A DNA stretch of 64,000 nt, taken from assembly GCA_000708835.1 (NCBI GenBank), contig DF237060.1:1-64000 (forward strand). The letters are read 5' to 3'. The position numbers and the translations under genes are program-made. Positions 1 to 11,833 of the stretch are shown here, piece by piece. The stretch comes from Klebsormidium nitens (Eukaryota > Streptophyta > Klebsormidiophyceae > Klebsormidiales > Klebsormidiaceae). Numbering within the stretch: the stretch's first letter is position 1; each line of letters opens with the position of its first letter. The notes under the pieces were generated by a model. That model was not told the DNA's origin. It saw only the letters and a program-made list of their open reading frames with translations, and ran no database searches.

Positions 1-553
1 TGGCACGATCCAGTCGCACCCAAACAGTTCTGATTGATTAAAAAAAACTCGATCCGGAAACCATCTGGGCCCGTTAAATACTAACGGGGGAACGTTTGTT
101 CACGTACTGATCATCCAGTCATGGAGCCGCTAACCGGGGTTTGGGAGATATATTTTAACGAGGTTGGTCGTGAAAGCCTTCGCAGGCTTCAGTGGTGCGA
201 TTTGCTAATCGCTCAACTTGCAACATGTACACACCAGATCTCGCTCGTATTGTCACTGACATCAGTGTCAGTGTTGACATCAATGATCAGAGGCTCTAGC
301 GTCTTCCACTTTTGCCCAGGGCCCCGTGGGGCGCTAGGTATACCGTATTTTCGAAGGTTTGAGGCTTCAGCCTGAGGACGACAAGGTCTGCAAGGTGCGT
401 TTCTGAGGCTGCAAAAACAGCTGCAACACAGCCCCTAATAGGTACAGCACTGGAGGTTCTACAGCATTGCCATGAGTTGGCTGTAGCCCTGCTATATCGA
501 GCAAAGGGTATTAAACACGCCAGCTGCAGCTTGAGCCTGAGGGTCAGGACACC
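1..553. other. Upstream flank, no gene recognised
   Basis: Only short open frames with no family resemblance occur here. The stretch probably holds the promoter and 5' leader of the ArsC-like gene that starts at 554. I see no clear TATA box or repeat. Confidence 0.4.
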
Positions 554-1613
554 ATGGCCTCGTCTCACCCAAAGAAGCGCGTGCTCTTTGTATGCAGCCA
601 CAACTCAAACCGTTCCATTGCAGCACACGCTGTCGCTAGAAAGCTCCGTCCAGACCTTGAAGTACAGAGTGCAGGCACGGCAGCAGCGGGGACTCTCAAC
701 CCTGTAATGCTCAGCGCTCTTGAATCCAGGGGGTACTCGACAGAAGGCCTCTACTCCAAGGTCAGTAGTTGCTATTCTCTCATCTTGTTTTGTTGCATTC
801 CTTACACTCTGAGCTCTGCTTGATCTCTGCTGGGAACGTCATTCTGGAAGGAGAGGCAATTGCAACGTTAATATGGAGGCGATTGTAGCTGATGATGTGA
901 GAATGCCCAATGTTTTCACTTAGGTTTGTGAGGGAGAGGCCAGGCCCGGCAGTCCAAAGTAGTTGAATGTGCAGGCACTGCTGATCTTTCAATTCATATG
1001 CCACGCCTGCCGCCGCCTGTGATTACGAAGTTGAACTCAACTATCTTAATGAAAGTTCGATTGTCTCTTCCAGTGGACATCTGATGTCCGCTGCTCAGCT
1101 CTTGTTCTCCGGAATCCAGCTCATTCTTCCAATTGCAGGGGATTGATGATGAAGCTGTTCAGGGACTGAACAACAATTGGGACACAATATGCACCATGGG
1201 CTGTCTGGTAAGTTCCATGAAACATATTGTGCTCTTGTTCCTTTACAATCAGTCCATCCGTGTGCTGCTTTGTTTTACCGGACCCAAGACAGCAGACCGT
1301 AGACACAAGAGTGGTCCTGGGGTTCTCCGTGTTCATCTTGTGAGCAGATTGGTTGAGTGCGCATTGTATGCCTGGTCAATTTCTTTCAGATCCTCACCTT
1401 TATGAGAGTTCTTGCAAGCAGGCGTTCACCAACTCTAATGACCGATCTGCTGACTGGTTGTCCATTTTTATGTGCCAGACTAAGGGCCTTCCCTACGACC
1501 CTCCCAAGTCTACGGAGGTTTATGATTGGGCACTTCCTGACCCAGCGGCACAGCCGGAGTTGCTTGACATGGTGGTGGACGAAGTCATCGAGAACGTAAA
1601 GAACATAAAGTGA
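554..1613 (+). CDS. ArsC-like arsenate reductase / LMW phosphotyrosine phosphatase family protein
   Basis: Three phase-0 exons, 554-760, 1139-1207 and 1479-1613, give a 136-residue protein, a normal length for this fold. Near the N-terminus is the P-loop CSHNSNRS (Cys14 to Arg20, the CX5R nucleophile and anion-binding loop). Near residue 88 is TMGC, typical of thioredoxin-type bacterial ArsC, and LPDPA at 111-115 supplies the general-acid Asp113. In this family such enzymes reduce arsenate to arsenite or dephosphorylate tyrosine. The third, resolving Cys of thioredoxin-coupled ArsC is missing after TMGC; a Cys lies instead at residue 87. The donors are gtcagt and gtaagt, and the acceptors are ttgcag and gtgccag. 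There is no transit peptide, so it is probably cytosolic. ArsH lies next door on the other strand, which favours an arsenic role over a signalling phosphatase role. The family is clear; the substrate is inferred. Confidence 0.82.
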
Positions 1614-2893
1614 TGGTTCTAAAAGGCCGTAGGGAGGAATAGTCGGGTTGTTGCATACAAGCCAACCAATGACACGTCGGGCGCCCTGACCACTTTAACA
1701 CACAAGCGAGTTGGTTGATGTTGGTTTATGTAGAGTTTCGGATCGTTGTCCGGTTTGGTTCATTTTTGAACTTGGAACCTTTTTCAGTCAAAGAAGCTAT
1801 GTCGAGTGCCCCAGAAAATAGACAAGTGCCCTTCGACCAGGGACACAAAGAGCTCATGTGACCTGACAATCTGAGAATCAATATATGCATGCTTTGTTTT
1901 AATTGGAGAGAGGAATTGATTATGTATGCAAGTTGAGGCTTCAAATTACCAACGTTGACTAGCACGTGCGGCCCGCAAATCACTTCCAACCACATGCACT
2001 TGACAGTACGCCTGTGCATATCACATTCATTATTATAAGCAAGTTCGAAACTCAAGTTCGATCGAAACTCAAGTTTAGCATGGGGAGACATGCAATGATG
2101 CAGCATATTCACTAATAAACATCGAAGCTATACCGTCACATTCAGTGACAACAATATATGCAGTCCGACTTATGTCGATCATCATGTGGGAGGATACGGT
2201 CCATGTCCGACAGACAACTCAGGATCCAATCATGTGGGGCGTAACGACCATGGTCTTGCAAAGTTCAATAAGTTAAAAGTCACGTCCAATGGGCCTGATC
2301 GGAATTGTGCTGCGTGCTATTAGAATCCTAATCAAAACGTTGAAGGTTTTTCACTTTGCAACCCACTATTGTACAAAGTACTCTGCTTGGTGGTTTGACG
2401 ACGAGTTAGCAGTTCCTTGATTACAGCTCTTTGCGAGCAGCCTGCCGATTTGAGTTAGAGAGGGAAGCTTAAAAAGTTAGATGCGTACGTTAGTCGCAGA
2501 CCGCGACATTACATTTAGCGAGTCACGACAACTATACAACGTGAGTCCTGGCTTAGTATGTAGCTGTGTAACTTGACTAACTTTCTAAGCTTCCCTCTCT
2601 AATTCAAGTCGGCAGGTTGCTTGAAAAGAGCTGTATCTAGCTCTGCACGTACACTGACATGATCTATCCGACGTGTAGTTCAGACAGACAGTGTGACTAC
2701 ATTCATAGCCACACGGCCGGACCCTAGAGAGGTACTGAAGGCTCATCAGTTTCATTGATGATTGTACTGCCTACAACAAGAATAAAATCTGGCCAACGCC
2801 CGGAGTAGGTCAGCCGCGCTCCACTCCCTGTTTTGATCAGTCTACAAGCTGCATACTGAGCGATGGCTGACGCACGGTTGCCAAGTGCGATGC
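1614..2893. other. Intergenic region between convergent ArsC-like and ArsH genes
   Basis: This is the shared 3' side of two convergent genes. It contains no supportable coding region. Its notable content is the inverted repeat at 2422-2635, listed separately. Confidence 0.5.
2422..2635. repeat. Long inverted repeat (foldback), 59-base arms
   Basis: Arm 2422-2480 and arm 2577-2635 are reverse complements over 59 bases with a handful of mismatches, separated by a 96-base spacer. The core of each arm carries gagagggaagctta or its complement. An RNA from either strand would fold into a long, mildly bulged stem. It could be a MITE remnant or a small-RNA precursor. I found no convincing target-site duplication. 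Confidence 0.75.
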
Positions 2894-5737
2894 TTAGGTG
2901 GATGCAACAATGGGTTGCTTGACTTTGGCCGCCTCCTTCTCCGCCTGCGATAAAAGCCGGCCCTTCTCCCGCTTCTCCTTCCGTTCACTGTATCTATCTA
3001 CCAGAAACTGCGCATGCTCTCTCGTCAGCAAAGTGAACTTGTAAAACTCTTCCGCAACGTCGACAACCCGATCTCGCAAGCCGCTCGCTTTCATACGACC
3101 CCGCTCGTCAAACTCTGTCCACGCCTTTGGAACGGAAGACTGGTTGGGGACGACAATCATGCGCATCCACCGACCGAGCACTCGAAGAATGTTGACGACG
3201 TTGAAGCTTTGGGAGCCTCCATTGACCTGAAGAGAAAAGATACCAGATTTAGTATCCGTTTTATAATCTTAAGTAAAAGTTCTCCAAAAGTTGACGTTGT
3301 TTGCACTTTCGAACCTTGAAGAGAACCGAATTCACATGAAAAGCAAGTCGGAGCGGAAAGCCTATAACTTTTATAACCGCTCTACCAATCACAGTGAGTA
3401 CAGTCCGTTCGTACTTAGGCAGCCAAGCTGAATCCATCGAGACCAGGCGACAAGCTGAAGGGTGAAGATCGAACGAGAGAATAGGTAGGTCACGTCGGTA
3501 CTATAAGGTCACGTCGTTACTATTCCACTCCTTGCTTTTGAAGTGGGCGTCGAATCCCAAACCTCCAGAGGTGCACACTCAGTGAGTCTGATTCTTCATT
3601 TGACAAAGCAGATCAAAGTTCGGCCAACTTGGGCCTCCAAAACCGTAGATCCCCTGGTGTGGACACGCGTAATCATTTCAAGAAGCTCGCACTTCATTGG
3701 AAAAGCAAGAAGCCCAGAACCGGATAGCTCAAGTGACATCAGAGCACTCGGAGCGTCTGACCAGAGCCAGTACCTGAGCGATGCAGAGCGTGCGTCCTTG
3801 GGTTGGCCGTACGGACCCCAGGTTGAGCGGGATCCAATCAATCTGATTCTTGAAGACGGCAGTGATGGTTCCGTGCTGCTCCGGAGAGACCCACACGTGG
3901 CCTTCGGACCAGACGGACAACTGCCGGATCTCCTGCACTTTGGGGTGCGCGTCCGATGTCTCGTCTTTCATTGGAAGACCTCGAGGGTCGAAGACGCGGA
4001 CGTCGCAGCCTGCGGGTTGCGAATGCATTTTCGTCTCGTGCTGGACAGTCCCAATCATCTTTTAGGACGAAGTACAAGGAAGTTGTAGAACTTGTCGTAA
4101 ACCTGGACGGCTTACGCTTCTCGAGAGCGGGGAGATGTTGGTCGTCCTCTCACCGAGAGAATGGGGGACGGCGTTCAGAAAACGATGATCTGGGCTCCTT
4201 GCTCATCACTGTGAATGAGCATGCTGGTCGAAAGCAAACGGAATATATTCTGACGCAAACGAGTGTACAAAAGGCCAATTCGTCGTGCTATACGGAAGAC
4301 TTCGCTTCCTGTTGAGATTCAGATCGCAATTAGGAAGGGAGAAGGAGTTGCCGACCCGATTTCAGAAGAGTTTAAGATTGTGCTGAGCCTACGATGGGTC
4401 AGAATACGATGGGTCAGAACACGTACTGAGACCTTTGCTAAATGTTTTGACGCTAGGATACTGATTCAACAACCAACGGACTGGCATCCTTCGTCCAGGC
4501 TCAGATCATCTTCGAGGTGACGTTTTTGAGAATGAGGAGGCAATCAACCCGTTCCTCAACATCAGCCCTGCTTTAGGGAGCTTAACAAGTTTTGGGAAGC
4601 ATCAGACAGCCTAGTTGCTTACCAAGCAGATCGAGAATGCGCGCAAACTCGTACGCCAGCAAGCGCGAGTAGGATCTCTCCCGGAGAGAGCCATACAGGA
4701 CGAGGATCTTTGGGGGCGTCGTGATGCGCTGGCCCCGCGGCTGGAAACCCTGCGCCGACTCCAATTCCAGGTCCTTGACCCAGTCCGAAGCTCTGTGCTG
4801 CTCCGACAGCCGGAACACTTTGTACGGGGATGCGGCTTCGGGGACTTCCTGCAAAAGGCTAGGGAAGGAGGTAACACTAGAGACCACACCCAAGTCATCA
4901 GTTGCTTTACAATCTTGTCCTGTTTCCTGGAAGAAGAAAATGTCTGTTCATCTCGGTTGGTTGGACATTGAGAAAAGGGCTCCAGAAACAAGAAAAGGAT
5001 GATGACTCTGGTCCCTTGTTTGAGCGCTCATCGTGCTGAGAAACAACCAATTTTAAAGCGCCCAGACAGCGTTCTGACCGGGTCAGACAGGCATCTACTT
5101 TGCCCAACCTTTTCAGGGTGCCCCGGTGTGATAGGAGGGCCGAATGGGCTGCATGATAAAGCCAAACCCAGCGCAGAGATTGGAATGCAGGGGACGAATT
5201 TTGCCCGCCCTTCTGGAGCTCTCCCCATAAGCACGCGGAATGCAACTGAAGGCCGAGGCTGACTGCAAGATTGGCGTTGTGACTGCCCCATTCCAATCCT
5301 TACTTGCAGCCCTTACACAATCCTGTTGAAAACTTGCAACAAGATCCGAAAATCAAGTACAGCTCATATGATGCAAACCCAATTTCAAACCAATCCTGCT
5401 GTACTGCTATTAGTGGTGTCTCCTTAAATTTGACCTCTAACATCCTATTTGATGTCACCCACGGAAGAAGGCCAGACGGTGCAACAAGAGTGCAGCTGTG
5501 CAAACGCACAGATGGGCTCAGAGTCAGAAGCGCAACACCCAGCTTTTTTGCTTGATTGATGGGATTGAGTGGGCACACCAATCTTTAACGCTTGGCAGCC
5601 CTGGCTTGACCTACCGGAATGGGGGCTGCATCTGATGCTCCTCTTACGTCAACCTGAGGCGCAGCACCGTTGGCCTGCGACACTCCTGGGTCAAGCGGTG
5701 CTGCCGACCCCTCTGGCCGCTCCGCGCTTCTAGTCAT
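2894..5737 (-). CDS. arsH: ArsH, NADPH-dependent FMN reductase of arsenic resistance
   Basis: The minus-strand exons are 5615-5737, 4623-4848, 3774-4009 and 2894-3226. Phases agree at every junction and give about 305 residues. ArsH is a flavodoxin-like flavoprotein; family members oxidise trivalent organoarsenicals or reduce quinones using NADPH. Diagnostic stretches are [17 protein letters not shown] (residues about 89-105, FMN phosphate loop), [56 protein letters not shown] and LGRWMRM...VPNQSS, ending with [17 protein letters not shown]. The C-terminal half matches family order without gaps. The first exon is less certain: it is Ala/Pro-rich and chosen because the phase fits and the acceptor cttttgcag is strong. 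An alternative start is ATG at 4893. Its neighbours are the ArsC-like gene and the NIP aquaporin. Confidence 0.9.
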
Positions 5738-7432
5738 GGCGAAGAGTGGGCGCAGCGAACAACTATTCTGGAGGGCAATTCTGCAAGGAGAGAGCCTCTG
5801 TCAGCTGAAGAAGCCTGCTTAAGGATGACATTATTGATTGGCTCAGAGCGGTCGCCAGGGCCCGAGTTCAAGATCATACTAAATGAGAGCCCCCAACAAA
5901 GACACAGCCTTATGCCCAGGCCTGGTATGTGATATTTGGATGGGTGGCTTCTGATCCGAAGTTTGGCTTGCGTGTATTTGGAAAGATTTGCACGCGTGTT
6001 CTGCACTTTTCCATACGTTTCCGCTTTGTGATGCGGCTTCGAAGTACAACCTTGGCAGGCAGGCGGCCACAATAAAGTGTTCCGAATACCGAAAAAACCC
6101 TATCATCCACGGACAAGCCTATGCTGGGGTCAACAGGCAGTTCTTGTAGCCCGTCCTCTTTGTTGAACACACCAGACTTTGTGCACCAGTCTCATCAGTA
6201 GGTGTGTCTCTGAAAGTTGCTAGCTTTCTACACGCTTGCTACACGCTGGCGCCATATCCAAAGTATTGATTCTTCTTGCACAGGATAGCGTTTACAAACC
6301 CAATGCACCCAATGCCGCTGCTAGAAATGGTCCTTTTGTTGTCCTCAGGAGTGACTCCCTCATGGGACTCCCTCCCACCGCGCGCGGCCGCCGGTGAGAA
6401 GGTTCAACTGATGCACTTCAAACCTTACGAATAGGAAGATCAGAAAGTCAAGTGGATTCTCAAGACAAAGATGGGTAAAATGATGAAGAGATTGCCATTG
6501 TTGCTATATGCTAGTCTTCACCGAAGAGCAGGCGGACAATAACAGTTGGCCAAGTTTTGACATGGCCTCGCTTCATGACAACATTCTCAGGGTATCCCGT
6601 CAGAAGTGCCTTCTCAATACAGTACCGCTCCAGTAACGTGCCTTTCAGAGCCCGCCGCCCCACCTTCCTCTTTCGTAACACAAGCTGCTGGAAGACGATC
6701 GTGACCGCTGTCCAATGCCAGCTACCTTGCAATCCACAAGCAACGATCTTTCCAGGGAACAAGGATTGCTTACCCTCGGATCTGACAGAGGCCAAGGTCA
6801 CTAATGTTTCTTCGCGCTGAGGCTGCTCCGATTCTCAACGACGGAAATGCAATGGCGCTGCTGGCAGTGATCGCCATTCAAACGTGTGCCTCCTGGACTC
6901 CGAGGAGTCGGAGTCTGATAAGAATCAAGATACCCAGCTATAGGCTTCAGTAACACAGGCCCAGGGTGATCCCCTTGCGCATGGAGACACTTTTTTGGGT
7001 TCGAGGGCAGTTGGCTTGACACCGTTTCCCTACTGTTATATAGACCGGCGAATCATCCCGTGCACTCTCCAGCTTGAAACCGGGGGACTTGGACACAGAG
7101 CGGTATACCGGGTTGGAAGATTTGAGGTAGTGTGTCAAGGGTCTGGGACATGGACCGGGTTTCACCAGACATCGGCCTGCCGCCTGACCAAGGCATGCAG
7201 CCTCAGGGGCAAATGTTGCCGGCCAGAAAACAAAGAATGTGGTAGGCTTCTTGAGAATTGGAGGCATTCTAATCCACCCGAAGATGAGCATCCCTGATCT
7301 CTGACTGATGTGTCACTTTTCTACAGCAGCCTCACGCAAGCCGCACCCACCTTGGTGCCAGCTTCAAATCAGCGCAGACTTGAGTATACCACTCGGGGTT
7401 TTGGTGAATACTATCGAGCCTAACATCCAGCC
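5738..7432. other. Divergent intergenic region between arsH and the NIP aquaporin gene
   Basis: The two genes point away from each other, so these 1.7 kb may hold both promoters. Several open frames on both strands (for example minus strand 6511-6801) resemble no family I know and show no convincing exon chain. I see no ArsR-type or ACR3-type coding sequence here. Confidence 0.4.
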
Positions 7433-10400
7433 ATGGCGGAGGGCTGCGGTTGCGAGAAAGACACGTGCCACATCAGCATCCAGAACCCGCTGACGGCTCG
7501 CGACGCCCCAGGGGACCCGCACGAGGCGACCGAGCTGCAAACGGGGGTGCCCAGTCCCCATTGGTCGCGCCGTCTGATGCGCCATGCTTGCCCCAGAAAT
7601 TGGTGGCAGAGATGGTGGGCACATTCGCAATCGTCTTTGCAGGTGAGGGGCTAGGGTGAAATTATAGGGCTGTAAAGCTTGTGAAATAAGTCAGATTCTG
7701 GGGGGTTCTAGAGTTTTGGGCAGTCTTGCGTTTGTGTTCCAAGTAGAGCTGGAATATCAGTGTGAGTTCTGGGCAACATCAGTCAAAGCTGGGCGCATTT
7801 GCATTGCATCAGCAGTTGAGGGGCTTTGAGATGACCCCAGGGTTCTGAAAAGAGAGAATTTTGAGGCGACTCTGGCAGAATTTGAATGATGGGCACATCT
7901 GCTTTTGGTCTTAGGCGAGGACTAGTTTCCCAGGACGCTCAGTGGGGGTGCCGGAGTCTGAGAGTTTTATGAAGGACAAGAGTTGCGTGCGTATATATGA
8001 ATGTGTTATCAGTGAGGGCTCTGAGGGGCTCTTGCAAGAGACAAATCTGAGACTTTCCGAGGTTAGACTTACGAACTTTAAAGAAGTGGCGGAAAGTGTG
8101 TAGCGGGTTCAGGCCGTGGCCCTTCAAGCTTCTGGTTTGCTACAAATTGTGCGTCAATTGCTTTGTTTGCGTCCCTTTGCTTCTGGCTTGGTTTGAGGAG
8201 CCTATCGTTCCCAGGCTGCCAGTACATCTTCGTTAAGAGCATGGCGTCGTCCTAATACGGAACATCAAGAGGCGCAATGGGTCCTGACTTCTCAAACCAC
8301 CGAGGAACTATTATCTCTGTGTCATCAACATTGAAAAGCCATAACTCAACTGCGACGGCAACAAAGTCTCCCAACCACCGAAACATACTGGGCAAGCAAC
8401 CCTTTGTGCAGCGCTAAACTCTCCTTGCCCCTGGTCAAATAGCCACAGGGAAAACAAGTCCTCTAGCTCAACAATCATAATGGAGCGTCTCTACAAGCCC
8501 TGCCTGGCTGCCCAAGTGCTTTGTGGACTTTCCCAAACGACGATTTTGATTTCTTTGTCAGGCTGTGGGGCGGTCGTGGTCAACGCGCGCTCCCGGGCGC
8601 ACACCTCAACCCCGCAGTCACGCTGGCCTTCGCGTGCGGGCGCCATTTCAGCTGGAAGATGGTGAGCTGGGGGCTCGTTCATGTATTGGCGCAAAACCCA
8701 GTGGACACCTTCCAGTGCAAAGGAACATATTCTATAGACTAAATAATAAGGAGAGCGAAAAATAAGCCCCCAAGCTAATAAAGGTTTACGTGCTCCGCAC
8801 CCGCACCCACCCTTACCCCCTGCCTAACCCCACCCGTCCCCCCACTGTTTTCTACCGTCCACTGAGCTTATTGTGATGTTTCTACATCGCCTGGAACAAA
8901 GCATCCCGGTCTTAAGAAGTGGGTTTGTTGAAGTGAGAGGTTGCGGAAGCATGGGGTAGGTGTGTTTGTTGACGAGCGGATTCAGGACGGATCCTTCTGT
9001 GCATCCTGGGTTCCATTAGGAAAGAGCCTCCTGCGCAAAAGAGTATCATAGATTTCGCTGTTGACGTCTCTGGGGAAACTCGTTTGCCTTTGAGGTACCG
9101 CTTTTCCAAAGCAACTTCACAAACGGACAGGTTGTTCGTCACCATGTCTTTTGCTTCTTGTGTGTCCTTTGCTATTGGAGTCTGTGCAGGTCTTTCGTTG
9201 TTCCCCTGTATGCTCCTCGAAGTTCCGTCCTTGCACTGAACTCAGCACTCTCAGGTTTTGAACAAAGAATCGACGAGCCTCGAGATCAAAACCCCATTTC
9301 GAAGGAGTCTGTTTCTTGATTCAATCTGTTTCTCGTGCTGAAGGCCGTACTCGTCCAACTGACTGAAACAGAGTACGATTTGAAGTTCAAACGCCATTCA
9401 CTTTCCCCCCTCGACCCCAGGTCCCTTTCTACTGGACGGCTCAGTTCGTATCTGCCGTCGCGGGCGCAGCCCTGATCCGCGGGATTCTGGGCTCGGAGAA
9501 AGCGCTCGGGGCGACGGTCCCAGCCGGCGCGGACTGGGAGTCGCTCCTACTGGAGATTGTCCTCACGTTCTTTTTGATGTTCGTGATCGCTGCGGTGGCT
9601 ACGGACACGAGAGCCGTTGGAATGATGGCCGGAATTGCGGTAGGCTTAGTTTCTTTCCGCTCTTTGTGCTCTGGTCTGAACAACGAGCTACCTCAAACCT
9701 TTGAAGATATGGCTTAGTATTTCGAGAAGTGGTGACTGCACGAGAATGCCCGGGAACAACCATTGGACCATGGGTTAGTCGCACAGAGTAAATCTGAAAA
9801 TCGGGTTCGATTTTCGAGGCTTTTTATCTTAATTCCAGAAACTATTTCTTTCTAGATCATTGAGGTGTCAGGGCTTGGGCAAGTCAGGTTGTGGAGGGTG
9901 AGGGCACTTGCTTGATTGTCTCCTTAATCTAGGTACAGTAAGCTTTAGGCATAGTGAGCTCCTACCCTAACACCAAAATCCGAGCCCTTAAAATCACCTG
10001 CTTCGCAACTCGGATCCACCCCAAACCTCCAGAGTAACCGCACCCGTCCCAGCCTGGTTAGCGTAGTACACCTAAAGCTTACCATACCTCAAATGTGAAG
10101 GTTTATGGCAATCGAGCTCAGGGATTCGGGCCTTCCGCATGCACAGCTCTGATATCAAAGCGTGTCTGCAAATGAGAAAGCTCGGCCGCTTTGACGGCTG
10201 ATCTGAGGAACGGATCTTTCTTGGTTTGTCGTCGATCTTCACAGTTGGTTTTTAGTATAGTCGTTGGTTCTTAAGTGCAGCCGCACAGTGCTGAGCTTTC
10301 TTGTCTCTCCATTCCATGCTGGCTTTCTTCCCTCGGCCTTCTTTCGCTCGTCCTCTTCGCTTGTAGTCCAAACGCTTCAGGCTCTGGTTTCGACCTGTCG

Positions 10401-11833
10401 TTTCTAATCGATCTTCAAACCCAGTTTTCCTCTGGCCTCGCACCACTGATAAGCATTTCTCCTTGCAGATTGCCACTTTGTTTTGGGTGGCTTGGAGGGC
10501 CGAGAGGTTTTCTACTTCTCCGCTTTGCCATTTTGATTCCTGGCCTTTCCTTGTCTCTCTACCCCACTCGATGCACACTCCTGATCACCGCCCGCGCAAA
10601 CGAGAAACACACTCTTCTTCACCACCCGCTCAGACGAGAATCGTAAGGCTTTCCTCTGGAAAACCGCTTCTTTTGGCGCTTCAACAGATCGGAGGGACGG
10701 TGGCCTTAGACGCTCTGTTCGGAGGCCCTGTGAGCGGCGCCTCTATGAATCCGGCCAGGTCGTTTGGCCCGGCTCTTGTAGCGCTGGTGAGAAAACAGGG
10801 CCCTCTGCTTTACACATAAATCCGGCCATATGTCAAAACCGTCCGGTCAATCTACTACCGGACCGTTCAGATTCTTTCGGCTTGCTTGGTAGGAGACATG
10901 GAGCACTTGAGACACGTGAGAAAAATTGCAGTTAACCAAAGCTTGGTCAATTTCAGGTTAAGTGGTTTTTACCGTCGAAAACCATACTTGAAGGGCAGGC
11001 AACGAAGTTGATTAGGAACAGAAGTTTCCTGTGAGATGGTCCTCTACGTTTTGGCGTTGCCGGGAAAGCAAGAACACAGAAGTTGGCAAGCGAGTCTGGC
11101 TGGGTTGCAAATAGCTGGCAATTGAGGAGTGCTGATTGGTTAAGAGCTTCCAAAGTTCGATGTTGACTGGGTGTTGCATCTTCCGGGTGCAAGTCGCCAG
11201 GTTCATCTACGTAATTAGCACTGTTGGGAGTCGTTGTGAGATTAAAGTCTTTGCTTGGCAGCCCTCTAGCTCGCATTACACAAATTATTTGCTCTTAACC
11301 ATCTTTGCTTGAGAGCTCCTTAACCAGCGTTTCTATGGTAGAAGACCAGTTAACCAGAGGTTGACCAAGGTTGGTTTATTGCAAAGTGTCCCTGCGATCC
11401 GTTTCATTTGCTCGTCCGAAGGTCACCTGAATAGAACAGTAGCAATCAGCATTCGATTCCTTGTTTGTTTCCTGTCGTCTACGATCATCGTATAGTTGCA
11501 AATAACCGAAAAACGCCGAGCACTTTCCTTGGTCTGCGGGTCGGCATTATTTCTACGATTTCAACTTCCTTGAGGAATATCCGTCTGACGCTTGACGCAC
11601 CATGTGCAACCATAGGTCGTTCGGCTCCATTTGTCGAGCTCTCGCTTGTTCACTTCACTTATGACAACTCCATTATTTCTCAAACCCGGTTTCTCTTTCA
11701 ACCAGGAGTTCCGTGGCCTGTGGGTGTATTTGTGGGCCCGGCGGTGGGCGCAGTGTCCGCCATTTTTGTATACGGTTTTGTGCACCCAAAGGGAATGGAG
11801 GTGGCCAAAGGAGGGCACGGGTGTTGCGAGTGA
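7433..11833 (+). pseudogene. NIP-class aquaporin (aquaglyceroporin), apparently disabled
   Basis: The exons recognised are about 7433-7642, 8562-8661, 9421-9639, 10688-10786 and 11706-11833. Family marks, in order, are KLVAEMVGTFAIVFAG (TM1), GCGAVVVN, GAHLNPAVTLAFA (first NPA), ATVPAGADW...LTFFLMFVIAAVATDTRAVG, GPVSGASMNPARSFGPA (second NPA) and VGPAVGAV (TM6). NIPs conduct glycerol, boric acid, silicic acid or arsenous acid. By alignment the filter residues are Ala (H5), Ala (LE1) and Arg (LE2). Breaks: the only ATG frame (7433) differs from the TM1 frame; exon 2 lacks about 30-40 residues between GAVVVN and GAHLNPA, changing frame there; and in the last exon GLWVY and VGPAVG lie in different frames, one base short around 11730. 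No other gene here shows so many frame errors, so a pseudogene is likelier than poor assembly, though homopolymer errors at two sites are possible. Both predicted termini are Cys-rich. Confidence 0.8.
8795..8840. repeat. C-rich dispersed repeat, copy 1
   Basis: Lies inside an NIP intron. The segment starts gctccgcacccgcaccca and ends cccgtcccccc, closely matching 61512-61561 near the other end of the window. It contains CCTAACCC-like units but is not a telomeric array. Confidence 0.55.

Noticed and set aside
5300-5581. Overlapping open frames on both strands in the first arsH intron
   Set aside because: No family resemblance; they lie between arsH exons that join in phase.
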